Shown one piece after another: positions 1 through 7,465 of a stretch of 64,000 nucleotides of DNA. Source of the stretch: Oscillospiraceae bacterium. GTDB taxonomy: Bacteria > Bacillota > Clostridia > Oscillospirales > Ruminococcaceae. The stretch lies in the NCBI GenBank assembly GCA_017518255.1, contig JAFWVK010000036.1, forward strand, positions 1 to 64,000, written 5' to 3'. The notes below the pieces were generated by a model that saw nothing but the letters and a program-made list of their open reading frames with translations, did not search any database and was not told the DNA's origin. Within the stretch, counting starts at the first letter, position 1. The number at the start of each line of letters is the position of its first letter. The position numbers and the translations under genes were made by a program.

Positions 1-1
1 C

Positions 2-73
2 GGCCCGTTGGTCAAGCGGCTAAGACGACGCCCTCTCACGGCGTAATCATGGGTTCGATTCCCGTACGGGTCA
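2..73 (+). tRNA. tRNA-Glu (CTC)
   Basis: Cloverleaf seen directly. The acceptor stem GGCCCGT pairs with ACGGGTC, the anticodon stem ACGCC/GGCGT encloses loop CTCTCAC with anticodon CTC, and the T-arm contains GGTTCGATTCCC. The CCA end is not encoded. It lies just upstream of the 5S gene, as in the tail of an rRNA operon. Confidence 0.93.
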
Positions 74-112
74 TTCGGTTTCAAGAGGCTATGCCTTTGA
101 AATAAAAGCAGA

Positions 113-229
<117 letters not shown>

Positions 230-238
230 CTGCGATAT

Positions 239-314
239 TCCTCCATAGCTCAGTCGGTAGAGCACCTGACTGTTAATCAGGGTGTCACTGGTTCAAGTCC
301 AGTTGGGGGAGCCA
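239..314 (+). tRNA. tRNA-Asn (GTT)
   Basis: Acceptor TCCTCCA pairs with TGGGGGA, the anticodon arm CTGACTGTTAATCAG carries anticodon GTT, and the 3' GCCA is encoded. It follows the 5S gene by about 10 nt and precedes a strong terminator, so it is the last gene of the rRNA/tRNA transcript. Confidence 0.95.
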
Positions 315-315
315 A

Positions 316-350
316 AAACGGTACTGTTCACAGAACAGTACCGTTTCTTT
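316..350 (+). terminator. Terminator of the 5S/tRNA transcript
   Basis: Perfect stem of AAACGGTACTGTTC with GAACAGTACCGTTT around a 3-nt loop, followed by a T-rich run. It starts 2 nt after tRNA-Asn. Confidence 0.9.
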
Positions 351-427
351 TGTTTTATGATTTTTTCTGTTGAATACGGAGTCCCCATTATGGATGCATC
401 GCAGATACCACTTTGTCTATAAGCTGT

Positions 428-460
428 AAGCCCCTTTTCAGATGAAAAGGGGCTTTTTTT
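428..460 (+). terminator. Second terminator hairpin before scpA
   Basis: AAGCCCCTTTTC and GAAAAGGGGCTT form a stem followed by TTTTTTT on the plus strand. It lies between the tRNA cluster and the convergent scpA gene. The T-run faces right, so it backs up the tRNA terminator or ends an unseen short transcript. Confidence 0.75.
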
Positions 461-1220
461 ATGAATCTTCGCGCTGCCTGCGCTGACGTTTTCCGGAGAG
501 AAGCTTGCTCCGGTCTTTCATCATGACCTGTGTGCCGTCGTCGCTGATGCAGATTCGGCCGTGACGGGTCAGTTCCAGAATTGCAAGGAACAGCGCAACG
601 CGATCGGTCCGCTTTGATAATCCGATGAACAGTTCGGAGATGCTCAGGGATTCCACGGAAAGGAACTGCCGGAGCAGAAAGATAATTTTTGACTCCACAC
701 TTGTGACCTGATGATGCATCTGAACGACCGCATGGATTTTGTCGCCGAGCTTTCCGGAATCCATGCCCTGCGGCATTTTCCGCAATCCCATGTTCAGATA
801 GACCTGCACCATAATCTCCGGCTCATGGATCCGGGCATATGTCATATTTACCGGAAGGTCAATACCCTTTCGGACATACAGCAGATCACCGCAGTATTTC
901 CGGCGGAGCGCTTCCGCTGCAAATTTGCAGAGGGAATATTCAATCAGGGCGCCCTCAAGCTCTTTTTTGACCGCCTCGGCTTCCTCGCGCTGCGGGAGCA
1001 GGGCAGCAGTCTTCATCCAGATCAGCTTTGCCGCCATCGTCAGGAATTCGCCTGCGAGCTCATAATCCTGCTCTGCACACTGCTGCATATACAGCAAATA
1101 CTGTTCGAGCAGAACCGAGATTTCGATATCGTGGATATTCAGCTGATGCTTCGCAATCAGATGCAGAAGCAAATCCATCGGTCCGTCATAGACCGGCAAA
1201 TGAAATGATAATTCCGGCAT
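459..1220 (-). CDS. scpA: Segregation and condensation protein A
   Basis: ScpA is the kleisin subunit of the bacterial SMC-ScpAB condensin, which bridges SMC heads during chromosome segregation. The N-terminal VYDGPMDLLLHLI motif (about residues 9-21) and the following KHQLNIHDI segment are family hallmarks, and the C-terminal third matches the winged-helix region that contacts SMC. Length (253 aa) is normal. The ATG at 1220 is preferred over an in-frame TTG at 1235 because AGGGTGAG lies just upstream and overlaps the stop codon of the preceding protease gene, indicating translational coupling. scpB, usually adjacent, is not seen in this window. Confidence 0.93.
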   Translation of the reverse strand: MPELSFHLPVYDGPMDLLLHLIAKHQLNIHDIEISVLLEQYLLYMQQCAEQDYELAGEFLTMAAKLIWMKTAALLPQREEAEAVKKELEGALIEYSLCKFAAEALRRKYCGDLLYVRKGIDLPVNMTYARIHEPEIMVQVYLNMGLRKMPQGMDSGKLGDKIHAVVQMHHQVTSVESKIIFLLRQFLSVESLSISELFIGLSKRTDRVALFLAILELTRHGRICISDDGTQVMMKDRSKLLSGKRQRRQREDS

Positions 1221-1224
1221 CGGC

Positions 1225-1950
1225 TCACCCTGCAATCTTCGGAATCCAGTCCGTGAAGAAGACGAACATATCCCAAATCTGGTCTCTTACCCATGAAAGC
1301 GGTTCACTCAGAATACCGGAGAAGACGATAATAAGAAATACCATCCGGATAATCTGCTCGTTCTGAATTAACCATTTATCAAATTTTGCCGGGGTGAAAT
1401 AGCCGACAATTTTGGAACCGTCAAGCGGCGGAATCGGAATCAGATTAAAGACAGCCAGACCGATATTGACGATAATAAAGAACTGAAAGAAAAGCCGGAT
1501 GATAAGAGCGGTATTCAGTTCTCCGCCGCTCAGATAGGAATCAATAAGTCCTCGCTTAAAGAAATCGGAAAGAAGATAAAAACGGAATGCAACCATGCCG
1601 ATAAATGCAGCAATCAGGTTGCTCAGCGGACCGGCGAGTGCAGTGATTGCGACACCGAAGCGCATACTGTGCTTCCGGTCAAAACGTGCGGGGTTGATCG
1701 GAACCGGTTTAGCCCAGCCGAAACCGGTCAGCAGCAGCAGAATTGCACCGATCGGGTCGATGTGTGCAATCGGGTTCAGGGTCATGCGCCCCTGTCGGCT
1801 TGCCGTGTCGTCTCCGAGCTTATATGCAGTCCATGCATGTGCCAGTTCATGCAGCGGAAGAATCATAAAAATAATGACAAGATGCGCGAACAGCTCAATC
1901 AGTGTTTCCTGGTCGAAGTGTCCGTGCAGCAGGTCTGACAGCATAAACAT
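1225..1950 (-). CDS. Site-2 protease family (M50) membrane metalloprotease
   Basis: Predicted intramembrane zinc protease. The zinc-binding HELAH motif lies at residues 34-38 within a membrane segment, and the second conserved motif NLIPIPPLDG (about 169-178) supplies the third ligand Asp. Several further hydrophobic helices are visible. Family members of this compact type lack a PDZ domain and their substrates are mostly unknown. The gene directly precedes scpA with a short overlap, a pairing common in Firmicutes. Two starts are possible (ATG TTT ATG): AAAGGAG is 3 nt before the first and 9 nt before the second, so the true start could be 1944. Promoter module A lies just upstream. Confidence 0.9.
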   Translation of the reverse strand: MFMLSDLLHGHFDQETLIELFAHLVIIFMILPLHELAHAWTAYKLGDDTASRQGRMTLNPIAHIDPIGAILLLLTGFGWAKPVPINPARFDRKHSMRFGVAITALAGPLSNLIAAFIGMVAFRFYLLSDFFKRGLIDSYLSGGELNTALIIRLFFQFFIIVNIGLAVFNLIPIPPLDGSKIVGYFTPAKFDKWLIQNEQIIRMVFLIIVFSGILSEPLSWVRDQIWDMFVFFTDWIPKIAG

Positions 1951-1980
1951 TCACTCCTTTTCGGGATTCTCTGCACTTAT

Positions 1981-2030
1981 ATTATACCATATCTTGGTGA
2001 GAAATTCAATGGGAGCGCGCGAAAAAGATT
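1981..2030 (-). promoter_or_regulatory. Promoter module A (site-2 protease/scpA)
   Basis: Minus strand: -35 TTGAAT (2009-2004), 17-bp spacer, -10 TATAAT (1986-1981), and upstream AATCTTTTTC (2030-2021). The same layout occurs at 3834, 3929 and 10015, with the upstream element at the same distance from the -10 to within 1 bp. Confidence 0.8.
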
Positions 2031-2037
2031 TTGTCGG

Positions 2038-2080
2038 AAAAAACGTACAGACCCGCATGACACAGCGCCGTGCGGGTCTG
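2038..2080 (-). terminator. radA terminator
   Basis: CAGACCCGCA and TGCGGGTCTG pair around a 13-nt loop, then TACGTTTTTT on the minus strand, 20 nt beyond the radA stop. Confidence 0.85.
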
Positions 2081-2099
2081 GTTTGACAGCTTGATTCTC

Positions 2100-3491
2100 T
2101 TAGTTTGCTTGTTCTTCGAGGATACGGAATGCCTCTCTCAGATTGGATACACCTGCGAGCCGGATCCGGTAACGGTCTTTCTGAAGCGAACGCAGCGTGT
2201 GCTTGGGCAGAATACAGAGCGTAAAGCCAAGCCGTTCCGCCTCCTGTATCCGCTGTGCCGCATTGGAAACAGCACGCAGTTCTCCGCCCAGCCCGACCTC
2301 GCCGAATGCGAAAACCGTTTCGCCGATCGGTTTATCCATCATAGCAGAGTAAAGCGCAAGCGCAACTGCAAGATCACCGGCGGGTTCGTCCAGCTTAAAT
2401 CCGCCGACAATATTCAAATACACATCAAGCGCACCGAAAAACAGGCCCATTCGTTTTTCAAGCACCGCAAGCAGAATGCAGACGCGGTTATAGTCAAAAC
2501 CGGTTGCAGTCCGCCGCGGCGACGAGAGGGTGCTCTTTGCACAGAGCGCCTGAATTTCAGCCAGAATCGGTCTGCTGCCTTCCATCATGCAGCAGACACA
2601 GGTTCCGGAAACGCCGACCGGTCTGCCCTCCAGCAGCATTGCGGAAGGGTTTGCAACCTCGGAAAGACCTGTATCATTCATTTCAAATACGCCGATTTCA
2701 TTGGTCGAGCCGAATCGGTTCTTCACCGCACGGAGCACACGGACGCTCTGGTAACGGTCCCCCTCAAAAATCAGGACGGCATCCACAATATGCTCCATAA
2801 CCTTCGGACCGGCAATCGCGCCTTCCTTGGTTACATGACCGACCAGAAAAATCGGAATCTCTTTCGCCTTTGCAGTCTGCATGAACAGGTTTGTGCATTC
2901 CCGCACCTGCGGAACAGAGCCGGAGCCGGATGCAATTCCGGAAAGATGCATGGTTTGAATCGAGTCAATAATTACAATATCCGGTTCAGACTGCATGATC
3001 GTATCACAGACCGCTTCGGCATCGCTGACGGTCAGAATATAGAGGTTTTCCGTATCGACATGCAGCCGCTGTGCGCGCAGCTTTATCTGTCTGGCGGATT
3101 CTTCTCCGGAAACATACAGCAAAGAATGATTCTCCCCCAGATGTTGACAGATTTGCAGAAGCATTGTGCTTTTTCCGATGCCCGGTTCACCGCCGAGCAG
3201 TACAACCGACCCTTTGACCAATCCGCCTCCGAGCACGCGGTTCAGTTCTGCCATTCCGGTGTCATAGCGGATATCCTCATTGGTTCCGATCTCAGCCAGT
3301 TCCCGGATCTGCGCAGAATAATCCGCTGCCCGGTGCGCATTGCCGGCTCCGGAGGTCCGCACAGGCACTTTGATTTCGGGGAGTGCTTCTTCTATTGTGT
3401 TCCATGCGCCGCAGCTTGTGCACCGTCCGTTCCATTTCGGATACTGCTGACCGCATGCCGTGCATTCGTAAACGGTCTTTGCTTTTGCCAT
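2100..3491 (-). CDS. radA: DNA repair protein RadA
   Basis: RadA is a RecA-like ATPase that promotes branch migration in recombinational repair. Visible features in order: N-terminal C4 zinc finger (Cys10, 13, 24, 27), Walker A GGEPGIGKS (100-108), Walker B IVIIDS (about 172-177), the RadA-specific KNRFG motif (257-261), and a C-terminal Lon-like domain containing the GEVGLGGELR segment. The 463-aa length is typical. A small basic membrane protein gene lies upstream on the same strand and may be cotranscribed. The terminator at 2038 separates it from the site-2 protease gene. Confidence 0.96.
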   Translation of the reverse strand: MAKAKTVYECTACGQQYPKWNGRCTSCGAWNTIEEALPEIKVPVRTSGAGNAHRAADYSAQIRELAEIGTNEDIRYDTGMAELNRVLGGGLVKGSVVLLGGEPGIGKSTMLLQICQHLGENHSLLYVSGEESARQIKLRAQRLHVDTENLYILTVSDAEAVCDTIMQSEPDIVIIDSIQTMHLSGIASGSGSVPQVRECTNLFMQTAKAKEIPIFLVGHVTKEGAIAGPKVMEHIVDAVLIFEGDRYQSVRVLRAVKNRFGSTNEIGVFEMNDTGLSEVANPSAMLLEGRPVGVSGTCVCCMMEGSRPILAEIQALCAKSTLSSPRRTATGFDYNRVCILLAVLEKRMGLFFGALDVYLNIVGGFKLDEPAGDLAVALALYSAMMDKPIGETVFAFGEVGLGGELRAVSNAAQRIQEAERLGFTLCILPKHTLRSLQKDRYRIRLAGVSNLREAFRILEEQAN

Positions 3492-3560
3492 TTCGGTTGC
3501 TCCTTCTGAATTCTACGATGTATTCTGCCGCAGACATCCGGATGAGATGAAGGCGTCAGC

Positions 3561-3797
3561 TTATCTGTTCATCAGCGGAAGGAGAATGATACCCAGCAGC
3601 ATGACGACCATGACACTGATAATAAGCACCCGAAGCCAGATCGGCTTTCCTGAGCGCTGCTTCGGCGGCCGCTGAGCCTGCGCACGCTTTTCTTCGCGGT
3701 TTCTGCCGTTGTTCGGTATATCCTTTTCAGAGCGGCTTGCTGCTGCACGCTGCGTATTTGGCTTTTTGCCGGCAGCCTTCTTTTTTTTCTTTGCCAT
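3561..3797 (-). CDS. Small basic single-pass membrane protein, unknown
   Basis: I do not recognise this 78-aa protein. It has a Lys-rich start (MAKKKKKAAGKK), a long basic and polar stretch with no predicted fold, and one C-terminal hydrophobic helix (VLIISVMVVMLLGIILLPL, about residues 56-74), consistent with a tail-anchored protein with its N-terminus in the cytoplasm. The ATG at 3797 has GGAAGGAG 8 nt upstream; an in-frame TTG at 3803 is less likely. It sits 69 nt before radA on the same strand and behind promoter modules B and C. Confidence 0.7.
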   Translation of the reverse strand: MAKKKKKAAGKKPNTQRAAASRSEKDIPNNGRNREEKRAQAQRPPKQRSGKPIWLRVLIISVMVVMLLGIILLPLMNR

Positions 3798-3833
3798 TTT
3801 CAAAACTCCTTCCCTGCCTGTCAGTTTTCTTCA

Positions 3834-3883
3834 ATTATAACATATTATATTACAAAACGCAATGGGAGAAACGGAAAAAGATT
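3834..3883 (-). promoter_or_regulatory. Promoter module B (small membrane protein/radA)
   Basis: Minus strand: -10 TATAAT (3839-3834), 17-bp spacer, -35 TTGCGT (3862-3857), AATCTTTTTC (3883-3874). Sequence identity with module D at 10015 extends well beyond the -35 and -10 boxes. Confidence 0.8.
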
Positions 3884-3928
3884 CTGAGAGAATCCTATGG
3901 GGACTGTCTCGGAGCCGCGCACTGCGCG

Positions 3929-3977
3929 GTTATAACACATTATACAGGATAATTCAATGGATAAAGTGAAAAAGATT
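3929..3977 (-). promoter_or_regulatory. Promoter module C, tandem copy
   Basis: Minus strand: -10 TATAAC (3934-3929), 17-bp spacer, -35 TTGAAT (3957-3952), AATCTTTTTC (3977-3968). It lies between the copA stop and module B and fires in the same direction as B, so it looks like a duplicated promoter. Confidence 0.65.
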
Positions 3978-4007
3978 CTGAGAAAAGCATATGCCATTTC
4001 CCCATTC

Positions 4008-4217
4008 TTATTTCTCTCCGAGGAACTTGTAATCCTGCGCTTCGATCGCTGCTTTGATTACGTCAACAGAGACATCCTTACTGAGCGTGATTACTGCGGT
4101 ATCTGTGTTGTGGTCGGGAGCAGCACTCTCGATTCCGTCGATGGCTTCAAGCGTTTTTTTCACTCTTGCCTCGCAGTGCTCACACATCATACCTTCGATC
4201 TTTAATGTCTTAGTCAT
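4008..4217 (-). CDS. copZ: Possible internally initiated CopZ copper chaperone
   Basis: Within the copA frame the codons for KTEEKA form a perfect GGAGG (4230-4226) placed 8 nt before ATG 4217. Initiation here would yield a free 69-aa heavy-metal-associated domain, MTKTLKIEGMMCEHCE onward, the normal size of CopZ, which ferries Cu(I) to CopA and CsoR. Alternatively this is a former separate copZ gene that fused with copA by loss of a stop codon, keeping its ribosome binding site as a relic. Both products could be made from one mRNA. The signal is direct; its use is inference. Confidence 0.5.
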   Translation of the reverse strand: MTKTLKIEGMMCEHCEARVKKTLEAIDGIESAAPDHNTDTAVITLSKDVSVDVIKAAIEAQDYKFLGEK

Positions 4218-6494
4218 AGCTTTTTCCTCCGTTTTGATTGTTTTGGTTTTAATTTTCTTATCATGACTTGCGTCATGAATCTTGACTAAATTGAGCCTGA
4301 GCGCATTCATGCACACGCAGAAGCTTGACATTGCCATAGCCGCCGCACCGTATGCGGGCTTCATCTCGATACCGTACAGACCGATTGCAAGCGGGATGCA
4401 CACGGCGTTGTAGATGAATGCCCAGAACAGATTCTCATGGATATTCTTTATAGTCGCACGGCTCAGGCGTATCGCGGCAGAAACATCTGTCAGCCTGTTC
4501 TTCATGACAACGATATCGGCGGCATCTATCGCAACATCCGTGCCCGCGCCGATTGCAATGCCCGTATCCGCAGTCGTCAGTGCGGGAGCATCGTTGATTC
4601 CGTCGCCAACCATAATGACCTTGCCCTGCTGTTTCAGCTCGTCGATTTTCTTTGACTTGCCGTCGGGAAGAACGCCTGCAATTACATTGTCAACGCCTGC
4701 CTGTCTGCCGATTGCACCCGCTGTGCGTTCGTTGTCGCCCGTAAGCATAAATACGTTGATGCCCATGCCTTTCAGCTCTTTGATCGCCTCTGCCGAGTCG
4801 GTCTTTATCGTATCGGCAACAGCGATGATACCAATGAACTTGCCGTCCTTTGCAAACAGCAGCGGCGTTTTTCCTTCGTCGGAAAGTGCGGTGACTTTTA
4901 CGGAAAAATCTGCGCGGATATCGTACTTCTGTGAGATGTACTTATAGTTTCCTCCCTCAAGCACGTCACCGTCAAGCACAGCCGAAAGACCGTTTCCGGC
5001 AAGCGCCTTGAAATCTGTAACTTCGGGAATTGTCATACCCGTTGCTTTTTCGATGACAGCCTTTGCAAGCGGGTGTTCACTTTTGGCTTCGAGTGCCGAA
5101 GCGTATGTGAGCAGCTCGGTTTCGGTGATGCCGTTCGGGATGATATCTGTTACATCGGGCTTGCCCTCGGTGATCGTTCCCGTCTTGTCAAGTGCAACGA
5201 TATTCGCCCTGCCGACTTCTTCAAGAGAAGCGGCGGTCTTGTAAAGCACACCGTTTTTTGCTCCTACGCCGCTTCCGACCATGATCGCAACGGGTGTTGC
5301 AAGGCCGAGCGCACACGGGCAGCTTATAACGAGTACGGATATTGCTCTTGCAATGGCAAAGCTGAATTCCTTACCGGCGATCAGCCAGCCGCCGAGCGTC
5401 AGCAAAGCGATTCCAATAACAGCGGGAACGAATATCCCCGATACTTTGTCAGCGATTCGTGCGATCGGTGCTTTTGTAGCCGCTGCGTCGGAAACAGTTC
5501 TGATGATCTGCGAGAGCGTGGTGTCTTCGCCGACTCTTGTGGCACGGCAGCGGATATAGCCCGATTTGTTGATCGTAGCCGCTGAGACTGCGGAGCCTTC
5601 TTCCTTGTCTGCGGGAATACTTTCACCCGTGAGTGCCGATTCATCGACAGAAGATGTGCCAGAAACAACTATTCCGTCAACGGGAATGCTTGCACCGGGT
5701 TTTACTGCGAAAATATCGCCCTGACGGACTTCCTCAATACCCACTTCATGTTCTTCGCCGTCCCGCCAGAGGACAGCCGTTTTCGGAGCGAGCTTCATAA
5801 GTCCTTTCAGTGCATCGGTCGTCCGTCCCTTTGACATGGATTCGAGCATTTTACCGACCGTAATCAATGTGGGTATCATCGCCGCCGATTCAAAATACAG
5901 ATTCATTCCGTATTTCATAACAGTCTCATGCTCGCCGTTTCCCTGTGCAAGTATCATGATGAACAGCTTGACCAGAGAATAGCCGAATGACGCGCTCGAA
6001 CCGAGTGCAACAAGCGTGTCCATATTCGGGTGTCCGCTGAAAAGTGACTTGAAGCCGTTCGTGAAGAACTTCGCATTGATGATCATGATGACAATAGCGA
6101 GAAGCATTTCAAAAACGCCGAGGAACACATGATTATCGAATGCCGCAGGTGCGGGAAATCCCCACATCATATGTCCCATTGAGAAGTACATCAGCACCAG
6201 AAGAACCAATACCGATTTGATCAGACGCTTTCTCAGTTTCGGCGTTTCGGTGTCTTTGAGCATATCCTCATCGGCTGCTGCGATTTTCGACTGTGCGCCC
6301 TTTTTTGAAGCACCGTAGCCTGCGTTCTCAACGGCTTTGATGATGTCCGCTTCCGATGCATTACCCTCAACGCCCATTGAATTTGTAAGCAGACTGACCG
6401 CACAGCTCTGAACGCCGGGAACTGCCGACACCGCTTTTTCTACTCTTGCACTGCAGGCGGCGCAGCTCATTCCGGTTACATTGTATTGCTCCAT
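4008..6494 (-). CDS. copA: Copper-exporting P1B-ATPase with fused C-terminal CopZ-like domain
   Basis: Cu(I) efflux ATPase of the cell membrane. Visible in order: N-terminal heavy-metal-binding domain with MSCAAC (Cys11, Cys14); membrane helices; actuator TGES (289-292); Cu-binding CPC (392-394); phosphorylation motif DKTGT (436-440); HP dipeptide (474-475); hinge GDGIND; and, unusually, a second heavy-metal domain at the C-terminus (from Met760, with MCEHC at 770-774). The start at 6494 has AGAGG 6 nt upstream. It lies 13 nt after csoR, forming a copper-inducible csoR-copA operon. An internal start for the terminal domain is annotated separately. Confidence 0.95.
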   Translation of the reverse strand: MEQYNVTGMSCAACSARVEKAVSAVPGVQSCAVSLLTNSMGVEGNASEADIIKAVENAGYGASKKGAQSKIAAADEDMLKDTETPKLRKRLIKSVLVLLVLMYFSMGHMMWGFPAPAAFDNHVFLGVFEMLLAIVIMIINAKFFTNGFKSLFSGHPNMDTLVALGSSASFGYSLVKLFIMILAQGNGEHETVMKYGMNLYFESAAMIPTLITVGKMLESMSKGRTTDALKGLMKLAPKTAVLWRDGEEHEVGIEEVRQGDIFAVKPGASIPVDGIVVSGTSSVDESALTGESIPADKEEGSAVSAATINKSGYIRCRATRVGEDTTLSQIIRTVSDAAATKAPIARIADKVSGIFVPAVIGIALLTLGGWLIAGKEFSFAIARAISVLVISCPCALGLATPVAIMVGSGVGAKNGVLYKTAASLEEVGRANIVALDKTGTITEGKPDVTDIIPNGITETELLTYASALEAKSEHPLAKAVIEKATGMTIPEVTDFKALAGNGLSAVLDGDVLEGGNYKYISQKYDIRADFSVKVTALSDEGKTPLLFAKDGKFIGIIAVADTIKTDSAEAIKELKGMGINVFMLTGDNERTAGAIGRQAGVDNVIAGVLPDGKSKKIDELKQQGKVIMVGDGINDAPALTTADTGIAIGAGTDVAIDAADIVVMKNRLTDVSAAIRLSRATIKNIHENLFWAFIYNAVCIPLAIGLYGIEMKPAYGAAAMAMSSFCVCMNALRLNLVKIHDASHDKKIKTKTIKTEEKAMTKTLKIEGMMCEHCEARVKKTLEAIDGIESAAPDHNTDTAVITLSKDVSVDVIKAAIEAQDYKFLGEK

Positions 6495-6507
6495 ATGGTT
6501 CCTCTTT

Positions 6508-6843
6508 CTATTTCATGATCTTCTGCAATGTGGTTACAAGCTCATCTATGACCTCGTCTTTCCCCTCACGGATATCATTGACCACACAGCTTTTCATATG
6601 CGAAGCGAGAAGCTCTTTGTTAAAGCTGTTCAGTGCGCTGTTGATTGCCGATACCTGCGTCAGGATATCGGGACAGTAGGCATCGTTTTCAAGCATCTTT
6701 TCAACGCCCCGAACCTGTCCCTCTATTCTTTTGAGCCTGTTCATCAGCGATTTGAATTCTTTCTCACTGCGTTTCTTTTTACGTTCACAGCAAGCAGCTT
6801 CGGTTTTCTGCTCAGATGCGGGGCTGCATTCTTTATCTTTCAT
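6508..6843 (-). CDS. csoR: CsoR-family copper-sensing repressor
   Basis: All-helical metal-responsive repressor that releases DNA on Cu(I) binding. Counting from ATG 6843 (AAAGGAG 8 nt upstream) the protein is 111 aa. The CsoR ligand set is present: Cys57, His82 and Cys86 (in AYCPD and ASHMKSC). The N-terminal 30 residues form an extra polar tail with Cys6, 18 and 19, absent from many family members. It is first gene of the csoR-copA operon and almost certainly represses it: two palindromic operators lie upstream, one inside the promoter spacer. A longer reading frame extends to 6930 but would start inside the operator. Confidence 0.93.
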   Translation of the reverse strand: MKDKECSPASEQKTEAACCERKKKRSEKEFKSLMNRLKRIEGQVRGVEKMLENDAYCPDILTQVSAINSALNSFNKELLASHMKSCVVNDIREGKDEVIDELVTTLQKIMK

Positions 6844-6860
6844 GAAAATCGCTCCTTTAC

Positions 6861-6877
6861 ATACCCCATCAGGGTAT
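6861..6877. promoter_or_regulatory. CsoR operator 2 (downstream)
   Basis: ATACCCCATCAGGGTAT, an inverted repeat of the CsoR type (TACCC and GGGTA arms around a 5-bp centre), placed between the -10 box and the csoR ribosome binding site. Confidence 0.8.
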
Positions 6878-6889
6878 CTGCTGAATACT

Positions 6890-6918
6890 ATTATATACCC
6901 TAATGGGGTATTTGTCAA
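6890..6918 (-). promoter_or_regulatory. csoR-copA promoter with embedded CsoR operator 1
   Basis: Minus strand: -35 TTGACA (6918-6913), exactly 17-bp spacer, -10 TATAAT (6895-6890). The spacer is almost entirely the palindrome ATACCCCATTAGGGTAT (6911-6895), so CsoR bound there would block RNA polymerase. This is a clear autoregulatory layout. Confidence 0.9.
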
Positions 6919-6943
6919 GAGGCTTTTCATATTTTCTGTATTT

Positions 6944-7315
6944 AGTGACTAAACTTTAATGGCTCCGTAAAAATACCCGTGAACTGTAATTATTTAAGAA
7001 CATTGGCTGCTGTACCATTATGAAAGCGTGACAGGCAGGAGGATAGATATCCGGAACATGACTTTTGAAGATCAGTTCTAAATAACGTTACCGCGGCTTA
7101 ATCTTATCATATTTCTTAACGAGATCGCATCCTCCTTTTTTGCTGTCGCAATTCTCCATATTGAAAAAGGAAATCATTTATTATTGTCATCGGTTGACTA
7201 TTTTACTTTTGAGCCGCATATCAGTATTCTAAATTCCGAATACGCTTAAGCGTATCAAAAGTATACATTCTGAGCATACCGAAGTATAAGATATAAGCAT
7301 TTTACATATTGATAA
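6944..7315. other. AT-rich intergenic region, no gene seen
   Basis: About 370 bp between the csoR promoter and the flavodoxin promoter. I see no convincing reading frame. The only clear structure is the 16-bp perfect palindrome ATACGCTTAAGCGTAT at 7240-7255, which resembles an operator for a dimeric regulator. Confidence 0.6.
7240..7255. promoter_or_regulatory. 16-bp perfect palindrome, possible operator
   Basis: ATACGCTTAAGCGTAT lies about 60 bp upstream of the -35 box of the flavodoxin operon. No regulator gene is adjacent, so the binding protein is unknown. Confidence 0.4.
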
Positions 7316-7329
7316 ATCTATGTTATAAT
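7301..7329 (+). promoter_or_regulatory. Promoter of the flavodoxin operon
   Basis: -35 TTTACA (7301-7306), 17-bp spacer, -10 TATAAT (7324-7329). A dyad GAGTACAGG/CCTGTACTC (7330-7354) begins immediately after the -10, covering the expected start point, and is followed by ATTTCTTTTTT. It could be an operator or a terminator for leftward readthrough into the promoter. Confidence 0.75.
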
Positions 7330-7365
7330 GAGTACAGGACTTGAACCTGTACTCATTTCTTTTTT
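7330..7365 (+). terminator. Hairpin with T-run directly after the -10 box
   Basis: GAGTACAGG (7330-7338) pairs with CCTGTACTC (7346-7354), then ATTTCTTTTTT. For transcripts starting at the promoter just upstream only part of the stem would be present, so its likely role is to stop readthrough from the left, or to act as a protein-binding dyad. Confidence 0.45.
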
Positions 7366-7381
7366 GCGCGGAGGTGATGCT

Positions 7382-7465
7382 ATGAAAGTGACAATATCAA
7401 GGACTACGGCGATCACAGCTTTTTCCCCGTATTCGGCGGTAAATTCTAAGGAGGTATCACAATGA
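7382..7465 (+). pseudogene. 27-aa leader ORF overlapping a gene remnant
   Basis: An ATG at 7382 with strong GGAGG upstream opens a 27-codon frame whose TGA overlaps the flavodoxin ATG (ATGA), suggesting coupling. However, a different frame of the same stretch reads DNIKDYGDHSFFPVFGGKF and ends in TAA at 7449 followed by the flavodoxin ribosome binding site. That frame looks like the natural C-terminus of a lost protein, so the segment is best seen as the tail of a deleted gene now preceded by a promoter. Which frame is translated cannot be settled by eye. Confidence 0.4.

Noticed and set aside
711..1208. 165-aa plus-strand frame opposite scpA
   Set aside because: Antisense shadow of scpA with no ribosome binding site.
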